A stretch of 64,000 nucleotides of DNA from Blastobasis lacticolella (Eukaryota > Arthropoda > Insecta > Lepidoptera > Blastobasidae), in contig LR990056.1 of the NCBI GenBank assembly GCA_905147135.1, positions 7,512,001 through 7,576,000 on the forward strand. Direction: 5' to 3'. A program made the position numbers and the translations under genes. The notes under the pieces were generated by a model. The model made no database searches. It was given only the letters and a program-made list of their open reading frames with translations, and had not been told where the DNA came from. Below, piece after piece: positions 33,925 to 45,374 of this stretch (positions are counted from its first letter, which is position 1; each line of letters starts with the position of its first letter).

Positions 33925-34444
33925 CATTGATTTACTACCAACCGTAGATAAAAAAGCACTTCATACAAAAATGCGCTTGAAATCTGTCGCCTAATTGACT
34001 ATACATTTGTACGTAGGAGTTTTATGCCAAATACGCACGCCCCAATCAAAATGCCATTACGTACAGTATCGTATATACCAAATATAAACTTTTTTTCATA
34101 CTTTAGTGTCAGACATAACTGACGTGATGTCTGACACTGACAATATGTCTATGACTAAAATAATTATTTTTGATGGTTTTTATGTGGTTTTTATGTTAAT
34201 CGCTATATTTATGCATGATAAGATGTATAATGTGTTTATTCACGCAAAATATGAAATCCCATCCATTTTTCGTCGTTTAAGCCCATTGTTTCGACAATTT
34301 TTGAACGCGCACTTGGGCATGCTTACGTGCCGACGGCTTATGACGGACTACGGAAAAGGACTGCTTGACTAGCGATTAAGCAGTCCTTCACCGGCCCACT
34401 TTTCAAGCGTTCATGTGCTATCTACGGTTAGTAATAAATCAATG
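33925..34444. mobile_element. 520-bp TIR element with 8-bp target duplication
   Basis: CTCGTACT at 33,917-33,924 and 34,445-34,452 flanks ends CATTGATTTACTACCAACCG and its imperfect reverse complement. Unit A has the unfilled site (TTCGTACT at 21,104). Inside are two perfect hairpins: 12-bp arms at 34,105-34,116/34,127-34,138 and 11-bp arms at 34,356-34,366/34,378-34,388. An 8-bp duplication fits hAT or P-type transposases. An 88-codon open frame (34,106-34,372) has no recognised domain. Confidence 0.8.
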
Positions 34445-34589
34445 CTCGTACTAGTCACAGGCCGATTATTTCCGTAAACTTTATTAATTTAATTTTTTTC
34501 AGGTAAAAACTATATATTCCTATGACAAGTTTTATGTTCGTCTTGTTAATTGTCATTAACTGTGTCTCCAGTTGTTAAAAATATAAAAT

Positions 34590-34735
34590 ATTCATCTTGG
34601 CGTCAATATCCTGGCTTGAGAAGTCAATTACAGTAGAGCGACTGTCGTATGACCTCTGTGTCCCTTTTAATGGAGGAATCTGGCCTACTGGTTAAATAAT
34701 CAGTCGCCATGTGCGGGTTTCTTCGTTAAATCTTC
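34590..34735 (-). mobile_element. Degenerate SINE A
   Basis: Partner of 21,745 (TCTTGGCGTCAATATCCTGG, CAATTACAGTAGAGCGACTG). Confidence 0.65.
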
Positions 34736-35004
34736 ATGACCTAATTGGTAAGCATTGGCGTAACTACGGCTATTTTCCAGGGGGGGCATGGCCCCTGAGG
34801 TCGCCGATGAAGCCAAGTCGATTCATAATGTACAGTCAGTGAACACGATCAGCCCGTTAATGATAATACGGTACATCCTGGGGTGGGCACCAGGCCATTC
34901 TGGGGTGGGCACGGCCCACCCGGCCCCCCCTCTTCCTACGCCTATGTTGGTAAGTATTACAGGAATTTCATCTGAGTTAAGTGATAAATAAATATTAAAA
35001 TTTT

Positions 35005-35335
35005 GATAAAAATTGGGAAGAGCTATGCTCGGAGTCTCATTGCGCGATCGAATCGAACTAAGGTCGCCAACATAGCCCAAAGAATTGCCAACCTTAAGTG
35101 GCAGTAGAAAGGGCACATAGCTCGCAGAACAGATGGCCAATGGATCAGGAAAGTTCGTGGCGACCACATACCGAAAGACGCAGCGTAGGTAGGCCTCCCA
35201 CTAGGTAGAATATCGAACTGGTAAATATCGCAGGTATCAGCTGGATCGGAGAGCACAAGACCGGCCTTTGTGGAGATCTCTGAGGTAGGCCTATGCCCAG
35301 TAGTAGGTGTCTTCCGGCTGATTTGATAATGATGA
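35005..35335 (+). mobile_element. BovB-like LINE 3' fragment with tail
   Basis: AGCTATGCTCGGAGTCTCAT through GCTCGCAGAACAGATGGCCA to TCTTCCGGCTGATTTGATAATGATGATAATAA. It is the broken C-terminus and tail of an RTE LINE. It is longer than the unit A partner at 22,160. Confidence 0.7.
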
Positions 35336-35877
35336 TAATAAAAATTATCAACACGCTTTCTGGATCAATAGCGCCGAGCATGCACTTCCGCCGAAGAACC
35401 CGCTAACCTGAGTTTGACGATGACGAGCCGAATAATGTGATCCCTAAATTTCATGTACTTAGTTTTCAAGTAACAAAAATATTCAACCTTGACTGAACAA
35501 ATGTGTTGCCACTGTGCTATAGCCCGTAAGAATAACGATTTTTCTCAACATGCATAAGTTATTTGTCATTCATTTATTATGGGAGGAAAGAAGGAATCAG
35601 AACAAAATGTACTATTTATACCTATGTACATACAAGTTTCTGTTCATTACACACATTTTAAAGAGCTATCGCTCTGTGTATTATTTTTGTGCTACTCATT
35701 AACAGACCAGCATGATAACCCACCATGCAAGCAAGCATGCAGCAAGCGAGCACGGTAAGTGGTAACTATCGCGCATAACATCTACAATACATACATTTAG
35801 GTTGCAGGTAACAAGAATGCAGAACCGCAGGTGCGTTGCCAGTACGAGGACCAAGATAATTTCCTCTAATTTCGCTG

Positions 35878-36130
35878 GCCGTGTGGTGACCGGTAGAGTA
35901 GAATAACACCAACCCCTTACACTCGTGGGTGTCGTACAAGTCGACTAACGTTTAGAGACAAAATATCTAGTCTCCATAAACTGGAAAATGGGCAGCATTT
36001 CACTGTTATGTTTGCAACACTGCGATCTCCAACCCGCCTGCCAAGCGTGGAGATTATGGCAATAACCTCCCCTTTTGCGGGAGAGGCCCAAAGTCCTGTA
36101 GTGGACTGTTATGGGGTGTGATGATGGTGA
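35878..36130 (+). mobile_element. Short dispersed repeat C
   Basis: GCCGTGTGGTGACCGGTAGA to GTCCTGTAGTGGACTGTTAT and GTGATGATGGTGATGATAA. The sequence GCAGAACCGCAGGTGCGTTG is duplicated on both sides (35,820 and 36,145), a long flanking duplication of some 65 bp. Confidence 0.7.
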
Positions 36131-36534
36131 TGATAATAAGAATGCAGAACCGCAGGTGCGTTGCCAGTACGAGGACCAAGATAATTTCCTCTAATTTCGC
36201 TGGCTACCTTATCTTTCAAACCAGAACACAACGCAAGCATTGTTGCTTGGCGGCAGAAATAGATAAGGCGATGGTACTCTCCCAGGTGGACTCCTCAAAT
36301 TTGACAGAGTACCACGTGATAAAATACGATTAACATCCGTATTCTCAAAATTCTAAATATGATCTGTTTTAACTGACTTGTCTTATTTGGTGAACAAACA
36401 ATGCTCAAAATCACGACTTGTCGTATCTATCACGCTAAGTACCTACATTGTGTATAGATGTCTTGAATTATACAAGAAACACATAGAATGTGAATTTCGA
36501 CGAATACTGCTACACATTATCTATTTAAATACAT

Positions 36535-37228
36535 AATTTCCTTAACCAATAGGACAAGTCAATATGGACGAAATTTATTATTTATTTATTGGTACGAAAT
36601 TTTCTCACGTGCTTGTTAGCGTCTATTTGCTAAGCGCTCAAAGGGCACTTCAAGGTCGCTCTATGATTGGTTAATTTTGCTTGCTACCTTATTTATAAGT
36701 ACATTCATTTTAACGGACCTATAGGTAGTGCCGATCGCCACACAGATATTGTTAGTTGGTAACCTGCGTGAATACGCGTAGTCTGAGACCTAATAGTATG
36801 AGACATGATATTTGAACTATATTAGGAATTATAAAAGCTGCATAAGCGTTTGGAAGAACACGTGTCGCGAGACGAATGTAGTAGGTTTCATCTTATTGCT
36901 ATTAGTTTCGTTAGAAAATTGTATGCCAAGTCACCGTCATCGAGTGGATCATGCAATTGATACTATATCTGTGATAAAAATAACTTTATTACGCATATTC
37001 CTCAGGCATATAGATCCTGTTCGTAAATCATCTATCTAATTAATGTCTAAAATAAATTCTCGATAAAAAGTTGCTTTGTCATGGTGATATATGTATGCAT
37101 GATGTTCTCATAGGTTACATTCTGTGTTATTTGGATATGGCAGTAGTGTTTTGTGACTGTGTAGGTCACACGAAACTCAGTGAGCAGGAAAAACTAGTAA
37201 AACAACATAATTTAAATAATTTATAAAA
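36535..37228 (+). promoter_or_regulatory. Upstream region and putative promoter of SDR gene 3
   Basis: Aligns with 44,060-45,374 upstream of gene 4. Shared elements: an inverted CCAAT box (TGATTGG) at about 36,665, GTGCCGATCG, an E-box CACGTG at 36,859-36,864, and the proximal GGCAGTAGTGTTTTGTGACTG at about 37,139-37,159, which also matches genes 1 and 2. The short frame MNYIRNYKSCISVWKNTCRE here is shared only in part and is probably not coding. Confidence 0.45.
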
Positions 37229-40200
37229 ATGGTGGAATTTACGACACTAGAATGTGTGTTGTTAGGATTGATCGCGCTGCGTGTGTTATATTACATTCTG
37301 AGTGTGGTCTATAGTTACTTCATAGGACCAGCAATAACTAGTACCAATTTCAAAGCTATGGGAAAATGGGCATGTAAGTATTTAATTTTAGTACTAACAA
37401 TTGTTTTGCACAATTACGTTCTCGATGATACTTTTTTAATATAGAAGAATACCAGTAGAAATTTGAACATAATAGGAGAATGTAATGTTAGATCGATAGA
37501 CTTTAGAAACAATTCAAATAATAAGATTTTGAAATTAATTCCTTGATCAATTGATAAATTAGCTTCTATCTAATTTCTCCTACAGCCCTCCAATGCCACT
37601 TTGTTATTATCATTGCATTTTAATTTTATTATTATTTGTTCACTTTCAGTGGTTACAGGATCCACTGATGGTATTGGAAAGCAGTATGCGAGAGAAGTGA
37701 GTCATGAAATCCCTACATATTATAAAACAAAGTCCCCACCGCCACGTCCGTCTGTCTCAACGCGATAACCTTCGCAACCACTCAACCGATACCGAAAATT
37801 CTTTATATAATAAAAATATGTCCTGGAAAAGTAGCAAGATCCCGCAGGACGGTCGAATACGACAACCGCTGAGACCTCTAGTCATCATCATCATCCGACC
37901 GGCAATCCCGGCTTCTGAATCATGGTCAAGGCGGACCCCGGGCCCTCGTTCTCGAGAGCACAACCGGGACCTTTACGCCAAGGTGATGATGATGAATAAT
38001 CCTTTTCTTAACTCATATGATAACACCATTTGACCTGCAGACCTTTCTCTCTATTAATAATTACACAAGGCTCTTGTATCTGTAAATATTTGTTTACCTT
38101 AATGTATGTATGTTTTAGAGAATACAATTATAACTTTTGTTATATTATCAACAGTTGGCCGCGCGAGGTTGCAACATAATTCTGCTCAGCAGAACCTTGG
38201 ATAAATTGAAGGCTGTCGCTGCAGAAATAGGTACAATTACTATAAATCAACTGCCTATGGGTATAATGCTCGATTTTAATTGGTCAAGTGTTTAGTGAAG
38301 TAGATGAGTGCAGTGGTGTAAACAGACAGTAGCGTATCAACTTGGCCTGCAAGCAAGTGTGAGCAGCTTCGCGATTTAGCGGGCGCTAAATCCCACGCGC
38401 GGCAATGACTCGCCATTGGCGTTATATAAACAAACAAATTAGTAGTGTTAATGGCCAGTCGTATGGGAGCGTATGAGGCCGAAGAGAATATTGCTCAAAA
38501 TGCCTTTTTTTCATACTACGCAGTGACAAACGAGCAGACAGCCCACCTGATGGTAGTTGCCCATAACGCTTACGATTCATGCATTTAGGTTTCTAGTAAC
38601 AAAAATGCAGAACAACTGGTGGCAGAGAAATTGACAGCGAAATGGTATTGGACTCGTTGATGTAACAGTCACTGTCTGTCCGCTCGCCAGTCGCCGCTGT
38701 ACTTATACCTACTCACTATTTGTCACTGTTCTTGACCAAATTAAATTAATCAAAATTTGCCAGTTGTAACATGCGAAAGTAGTTAGCTTCCTATAGTGAA
38801 GTAAGCTGTAATGTAAGTTTGCGACATTAGATATCTTACAACAGCTACATTGATAATCATAGAAATCTGTAGTAAACTACAGTTTCCACGTTTGAGAAAT
38901 CTACTAAATTGTTTTACCAACCACCAACGTATCAATAGACAAAACAGGAATTAACATGGCTGCTTGTACTACAATTAAAAGAACGCCGGATTGACGCCAT
39001 ATAATATTCCTAAGCACTTAGGAGGTGTCACAAAATCTGTCTCATTAAGTTAAGAGTGACTTAGCGAGTTTAGTTTTCACAAGGTTGGTGTTGCTGCAAT
39101 GCTATTTTTTTTGTTAGGAATATTTTATATCAACTAAAGCGTCGCTCAAAATTGAAGGCCTTTAGTAACTTAAACAAGGAATTTAGTAACTTAATAAAAC
39201 TAAATTATTTGTTTACATGCATTAAGTGGCATAATATTAAGTAACATATAAATCGGGCATGAGTGCAATCGGACTTTAATACAATAATGTTGATTGCCAT
39301 GTTAGTTCCTGTTTTGTCTACTGAACAGTACCCTTAACTTGGTAGCATTGTACTGAGGTGTCGTTAATGTTACAGAGAAAGATTACAAAGTTGAAACGAA
39401 GGTGGTCCAAGCAGACTTGACAAAAATAGACCAACTATATGACCATATAGCTAATGAGCTAAAGGATTTAGAGATTGGTGTTCTTGTCAATAATGCTGGT
39501 ATGTTCTATCCTTATCCGGAATATACCTTGGATATACCAAATAGGTAAGTACTTAGATATGTCTTATATTATTATTATCAGTTTAATTTTTGCCCGACCG
39601 GCAATAGAACCAGGGAACTCTTACGTGGAAGATGCCGCATGTTGATCACTGAACCACTCGGGAACACGTTAACTAATTACAGGGACAAGGTGCTGAGTGA
39701 CATTGTGAACTTGAACATAGTGGCTCTAACTCGGCTAATAGGCCTGGTGATGCCCGGCATGGTGAGCCGAAAACGAGGCCTCATCGTGAACATCGGATCC
39801 GTGCTCGGAAGGGTACCATGCCCTCTACTGTCTATTTATGGTGCTTCAAAGGTACGAACTGTTATACAGCCTCTTATTATTTCTTAAGTCTTGTTCTTAC
39901 CGATCGACGCATTGCGTCATTTCTCCACTGATGTTGCATCATTTTCACCACCAGACATCAGTTCCGGTTGTGTTTCTACAAGCGAATCACGCTTGCGATA
40001 TTGTATCATTTATCAAAGCACCTGTGGTTTTTATCTTTTTCGAATATATGCGCGGAGTTACCTGGTTCCATCAGATGGTGCATTTGATTATCATTGTCAA
40101 TAAAATTAAATATATTTTATTTACATGTCAACATAATTTAATAGTCAAAATAAAAACTTAGAACTAGATATCCGTATAACTTCGTCATAAAACTTAAACT

Positions 40201-41842
40201 ACATGTTTAACCTACGCTTTGCCATTCCCGGTGCAAAGGTGCCCATAACACTAGCAGCGTTGCCACGCTGAATGGACTGATGGACAGCCTCTGAAACAGG
40301 AATGACCCAGAGCGGGGTCACCACCCCTCTCTCTTATTCGACGGCCAACGTCTTTAAAAATACCTTCGCTTCCTCACACCAACATTCGGTCGTTTCCGCT
40401 GTGAGAGGGACAAACAAATAATTGTTTTGCAGGGCGGAGTGTTTGTCTTTTTCTAAGGGCCGTAGATTCCGCCGCTGCCCCATTCGCTCTAACGGTGCGA
40501 CCGAGATGCGAACCCGCAAAGGTGCTTACACATGTGGTGTCCTATAAAAGATATTTGCCCTTCTGCCACGGCACCAGAGTCACACCGTCAGGTCTCTTGC
40601 CGTCGGACCTACTCTGTCTAGGACGCTCCAAGGCGCAAGGAATGTTCGCCGAAACCAGCGCTCTCTGGACAACATCATTGAGGGCGTGGTGACGTTAAAA
40701 TCGTCAATATAGTATGAGTCCAAAAATTGTAGATGTAGCAATCGCCGCTCTTCTCTATACAGGAAGGATTCGATTCGATTTTCTTCTCTTCATTTATCAA
40801 TTGTCGAAGCCGTGTAGAATTTTTTTATACCACTAACGTGGCAAACAAGCTTACGGCCTGCTTGATGGTAAGCAGTCACCGCAGCCTATGGATATTTGCA
40901 ATACGAGGGGCATTACCCACGCGTTGCCGACCACGTAAAAACCTTTTAACCCCTTTCTTGAAAATCTCCATGTTGTACTCCAAGGAAAACCTCTCTAATT
41001 TATTCCACAACCTCATTGTGCGATCCACAATAATTAATTTTCGTGACGTATTGTGCCTATTTTCACTCCAGCGTGCTAGCAGAATCCCTTCCATCGGACC
41101 AAAACTTTAAAATGTTAAAATTTAGAACTTCTAGACAGAAATACTGTTCACATTTACTATTAACACAGAGCGAACCTGTTCTCTGGTGTTACCAAAATAC
41201 CAAACAAAAAGGAATACTAAAGGTATTTGAGTGCAACAGTCCATTGAATTTAAGCAAGAAATTCAATCATATTGTTAAGTTAAAATAAAATGTCTAATGA
41301 AGTTGAAATTAATAAATATGCTGAGACAAATTCAGTGCCGTTTCCATAATTATTGAAAATTTATCGAGGTTCATATCGTCTCACAAATTATAAATAACAA
41401 GCAGAAATGAAGCAACTATCTTTACTATCCTATATCTATCTTTAGTAGTATTTGATAAATTATATACTTATAAAATGAAACAACTGTCTTCACTTTCCAG
41501 GCCTACGTCGACAAATTCACACAAGCCCTCCAATTGGAATATAAAAACTCCGGGGTGATCATACAGAACGTGTATCCTGGCGGGGTTACCACCAATATGG
41601 GTGGTCAGGGTGGTATTGTCGACGAAACGTTTATTACTCCTAATGCAGTAACGTATGCGAAGTCCGCCATTAGCTCTGTGGGAGTACAATCTAACACCAC
41701 GGGGTACGTGGGTCATGCCGTCCTGGTGGGAATCGCGGACACCATGTATTACATCAGCCCGAGTATCACCAACAGGTTAGCGACGTTAGTGATGCAGAAC
41801 AACAGAGAAGCAGTACTGAAAAATTTAGAGAAGATTTGTTAA
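37229..41842 (+). CDS. SDR gene 3: 17-beta-HSD12 / 3-oxoacyl-CoA reductase-like
   Basis: Exons 37229-37373, 37650-37696, 38155-38230, 39376-39544, 39683-39851, 41501-41842; 315 residues. Splice phases equal the other genes. Exon 1 lacks nine bases, shortening the membrane anchor by three residues (LECVLLG in place of LEITALVLLG). [12 protein letters not shown], Asn157, Ser185, Tyr198 and Lys202 (YGASK) are all present, so an active membrane-bound reductase is expected. It ends NLEKIC. Intron 4 is only 138 bp and almost wholly tRNA-like SINE sequence. Introns 2, 3 and 5 carry further repeats. Closest to gene 4. Confidence 0.92.
37697..37997 (+). mobile_element. Repeat debris in SDR3 intron 2
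   Basis: 37,700-37,885 resembles the body of a lepidopteran Helitron (CACCGCCACGTCCGTCTGTC) and is matched in gene 4 intron 2. 37,893-37,997 is the 3' end of a SINE A (GGGCCCTCGTTCTCGAGAGC, then GCCAAGGTGATGATGATGA), absent from gene 4. Confidence 0.65.
39545..39682 (-). mobile_element. SINE B remnant filling SDR3 intron 4
   Basis: In reverse: GAGTGGTTCAGTGATCAACA (A-box region) then AGAGTTCCCTGGTTCTATTG (B-box region). The exon 5 acceptor lies about 20 bp beyond it. The same arrangement is seen in gene 4 (48,621-48,758). Confidence 0.65.
40200..40695 (-). mobile_element. RLE-type reverse transcriptase C-terminal relic in SDR3 intron 5
   Basis: Minus-strand reading shows NIPCALEPLGL-like sequence, then [20 protein letters not shown] and [20 protein letters not shown]. 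These are counterparts of LEPLGLVRDDG and RRKYANIADSCVF...FAVETLGPWGPEAKKLF in the frame at 30,904. Stops are present. Confidence 0.7.
40840..41110. mobile_element. Dispersed repeat in SDR3 intron 5
   Basis: GGCCTGCTTGATGGTAAGCA through GACGTATTGTGCCTATTT and CTCCAGCGTGCTAGC. The right part is shared with gene 4 intron 5 (49,185-49,245), so it predates that duplication. Minus-strand wording ([12 protein letters not shown]) suggests LINE origin. Confidence 0.55.
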
Positions 41843-42520
41843 AATCCGATACCTGTTCTCAATTTAAATATTAGTTTGTAAACAACGATTTTTACTTTCC
41901 TTTGAATATACGCACGTCATGTAGTTGTAAATAATAATTAGACCAAGCATGATATATAGTACTCATACAGTGAGTTATATTCAGATGGGCACATATTTTA
42001 TCCACCTTTAGAATCGGACCTATTAAGGGTATTCACGTAGAGTTGAGTTAAAAATAATTATGTTTTTGTTTATACTCATAGCCATAACGTACACACATGA
42101 CAGTGTTTTATTTACTTCAATTTATACCATATAAAATTCTATTCGTTACTAATCACACTGGTTTACTTGCGTTATACTGGTAGTGTAGGTAGATTGTTAT
42201 GTGTTTTGACATGCTGACAACTCGCCCGCGGACCAGACAATTTAAGTAAGTAAAAAGTAAGTAAAAACTCTTTATTGCACACACAAAAAAAATATACATA
42301 ACAAGAAATAAGAAAAACAATTTATATGCGCGCAAAGGCGGCCTTATCGCTTTAAGCGATCTCTTCCAGACAACCTTTGGGAAGAGGTAAGTTATCACAG
42401 TATCTCATAGTAGTGCAAGAGCAAATAAGGGGAAAAACGTCATCATAAATAAATATATAAAGAGACAATTTACCGGGCAAGTTGTCACCACTGTTTTGCG
42501 GTATTACTATGTATGATTCG
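41843..42520. other. SDR3 3' flank
   Basis: No gene. 41,843-42,200 aligns with 49,905-50,400 after gene 4 (AATCCGATAC, AATATTAGTTTGTAA, ACCAAGCATGATAT), so the pair was duplicated with its 3' flank. No clear AATAAA close to the stop. Confidence 0.55.
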
Positions 42521-42522
42521 AA

Positions 42523-42690
42523 TCATCATCATCATGCGAGCTGTCATTCCCGGCTTCTGCCAGGGTCCGCTTTCCGACTAAATTTCCTCCATTTCGCCCG
42601 GTCTTTAGGCATCCTTGCGTCGTAAGACATTGGCTCTCGCCTCAGACCCAGCGATGTCAATCCAACGCTTCTTGGTCGTTCCGTGAAATA
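42523..42690 (-). mobile_element. RTE-like LINE tail fragment
   Basis: Starts ATCATCATCATCATG on the plus strand (reverse tail), followed by the GCCCGGTCTTTAGGCATCC coding remnant of the LINE C-terminus. Confidence 0.6.
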
Positions 42691-43235
42691 TATGCCCATA
42701 TTCTTGAAACATATTGCTTACATAATAAGGAAAAAATTATTCACTGGTCGAATGCTAAATGCGATAATACTTATAAATTATTAATAATTTATTGTGATAG
42801 CTTGTAATATATTATTTTAAAGTTTATAAAGTTGTTATAAGTCTATGTTCTCTGATATCGTACGGTCCAATTTTAAATAAAAAAATTAAATAGAAGGGAC
42901 ACAAATGTACTTATTACATTTTAATCAACTGTGCAGACATGTAGATAGACAAGAATGGAATCATTAATAATGATAGTAAAGATTGACAAGATAATGTTAA
43001 AAGAGTTATGTAAGTTAATGTACAGATACCATACTAAATACAGAATGGGAATAAAAAAAACGACTTCTATTGCCCACTCGCTCGACGACATACAAACCGC
43101 ATGAGACGTAGAAATACTACATCCGTTGTCCAGTAACCTTGCATTGTCCCATAATAGGGCATGCCACGTCATTAGTTGATATCCTTGATAATATTATGAA
43201 CTCATCATTGTAAGTTTGTGTGTTTGGATGTGTGT
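42691..43235. repeat. Segmental duplication block, copy 1
   Basis: AATTATTAATAATTTATTGT, GATAGCTTGTAAT, CATGCCACGTCATTAGTTGA and TATCCTTGAT recur in order at about 53,120-53,870 downstream of gene 4. The minus-strand open frames (83 and 62 codons) are not conserved in protein, so I treat it as non-coding. Confidence 0.65.
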
Positions 43236-43289
43236 TCTTCAATCACGCAAAAACTTCATTTTATAAGTAGATTTTTTTATGTTATACGG

Positions 43290-43810
43290 CAGATAAACAG
43301 GTAAGCGGGCCACCTGATGGAAAGTGGTCACCACCGCCTATGGACATTAGCAGCACCAGGGGAGTTCAAGAGAAGGTAGCCAAAGTCCCTTCGGTTAGCC
43401 AGTGCATCTAACTTACTTGTAAGTATGGGATCGCTGACAATTCGTATGGCGCGTCTCTGTGCGGAGTCCAGAGGATTAAGCAGGTCGACAGTTTCGCCGG
43501 CTCAAAGATGGAAACAATATTTCATATGTGGCTATATTATATCACGTGCCTTGTACAGCAGTAGGCACTGCCCTGGGGTGAAGTATCGCTTGGATTGGTA
43601 AAGCACTTCAAGCTTTTTCGAAGCTAATTTGGCCTCACTTTCCATGTGGTTGCTGTACCGCACGCTATCCGATACGTCGACACCACCGATACTTTTTGAT
43701 ATGGAAAGGGATGTTCCTTGGAACTGCTGGAATGTCAAAGAGATATTTGTTTGCGGTATATTATAATTGCGGAGGGGTAGAATTCGACCAGGTTTAGTCT
43801 GCCCCACTGA
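43290..43810 (-). mobile_element. Jockey/CR1-like LINE reverse-transcriptase C-terminal relic
   Basis: Minus strand: SKKLEVLYQSKRYFTPGQCL, LLYKARDII, PHMKYCFHL*AGETVDLLNP, SAQRRAIRIVSDPILTSKLD and LANRRDFGYL. This is the familiar post-RT region of Jockey-type LINEs. Stops and a frameshift make it dead. In the intergenic DNA between genes 3 and 4. Confidence 0.75.
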
Positions 43811-44059
43811 GCTACTTGCTCCAAATAATGTTCAATGTCTGACACAAGTCAAATTCCGCTTTCCGACACCTCGGAACGAGGGACATTCGCTCCGGTTTAT
43901 TACAATGGATACTGGGGATATTCAGCATAATTATCAAGGCGACACAAGAGTCTGCAATTTTTATTACGCGCATTTTTCAGAACTACCGCTCTGTGTAATA
44001 TGTGATTAATACCGTATATTCAAAATTCTAAGTATCTACTTAGTGTTCTTACAGTACTT

Positions 44060-45374
44060 GTTAGCAGCTATTTGCTATAACGGTAAAAACGCACTGCATT
44101 GAATGTCGCTCTGTGATTGGTCAATTTCGCTCGCTACGTACGTTCATTTTGACGTACGCGTAGTGCCGATCGTTAGTTGGAATCCCGTGCGAATACGTGC
44201 AGTGTGAGACCTAATAGTACTGAATACCAATAAGAACTACGTTATGAATGATACAAACTGCATAAACGTTTGGAAGAACACGTGCCGCGAGATGAATCCG
44301 TATACCTTCGGCACGTACAAAATGCATCCATCTGTAGTTGTTGTTGTTTTTTATAAAATTGGGTTAGCCAGGCATTTGACCGCCATCTCATCTGTTGGTA
44401 AGCGACGATGCCATTCCGATGACGTACGAATTATAAAGGTTTAACTAAAGTGGCTCGTGCGAAATAAGGTCGTGCAACTGCTTCGCACACTCTCCGAAAT
44501 GCAACCTGTAGAAGACCGACAAACGCGCAACCCTACGCCAATGCTCGAGTCTCTGCAGCTTAGCTTCAATCAACTGTGGATCAAAATTTAATTTATTTGC
44601 ACGTTTTTCACCGAATCAGTGGGTATTTGGCTGATCCAGAGGTGGCAGTGGTACTCCATGCAAGACCGAACTTGTGTTACATCTTATTGCTATTAGTTTA
44701 GTAAGAAAATTTAATTGCCAAGTCAACATCATTAAGTGAATCATGCAATTTATTCTAATACATCTGAGATTAAAAACATATTATTAAATTCCTTCGGCAT
44801 ATTGTTAAATGCTTTTCTTAACAAATCATCCATAGATTGGTGTCTAAAATAAATTCACGATAAAAATCTTCTAAACTTATGAAAACCCTACGATTACTAT
44901 TTGTAGGAAGTATAAATTAATATGACGTAGAATAAGTACTTAACACATACATTTAAGTTAAGTATAGATACTGGTTAAGATACCAAACAAGGAAGTAACC
45001 CGTAAGTATTAAAAGTGTTGATTCATAGGTTTGATGTTTGAAAATTATCGCATATTAATTATGTATGCAATGCGTTCAACAATCATGCAATTTGTGTCCT
45101 TTGTTATGAGTTTGTATTCTTTGTAGACGTATTAATAAATACTTACCTATCTTATCACAAATTAAAGATTATTACCTCACATTACTGAATTCCATCCGAA
45201 GATAGGTAACACGATACCTTTGATAATAATCAAAAAAATACGCTTTCTGGATCACGCACGCACATTATTTGGATATGGCAGTAGAAGTTTGTGACAGTGT
45301 AGTGTTACACGAAAGTCGGTGAGAAGGAAAAACTGGTATACTTAAACAGCGAAATTTAAAAAAATAAAAAAAAA
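44060..45374 (+). promoter_or_regulatory. Upstream region and putative promoter of SDR gene 4
   Basis: Partner of the gene 3 upstream region: TGATTGG near 44,116, GTGCCGATCG, E-box CACGTG at 44,279-44,284, and GGCAGTAGAAGTTTGTGACA near 45,277. An extra ~380 bp (about 44,300-44,680) separates the E-box from the rest; it is absent before gene 3 and carries no recognised frame. The 5' UTR ends in a run of A just before ATG. Confidence 0.45.

Noticed and set aside
36812..37039. Small conserved gene upstream of SDR genes 3 and 4 (KSCISVWKNTCRE / TNCINVWKNTCRE)
   Set aside because: Similarity ends after ~15 residues and the following sequence aligns only as non-coding DNA; it fits a duplicated upstream region.
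39639..39887. Separate small gene with an upstream start before exon 5 of SDR gene 3 (and 48,715-48,933 in gene 4)
   Set aside because: The extra N-terminus is intron 4 SINE sequence read through the acceptor; the rest is exon 5.
42921..43172. 83-codon minus-strand protein with hydrophobic stretches
   Set aside because: The duplicated block at 53.6-53.8 kb does not keep the protein sequence.
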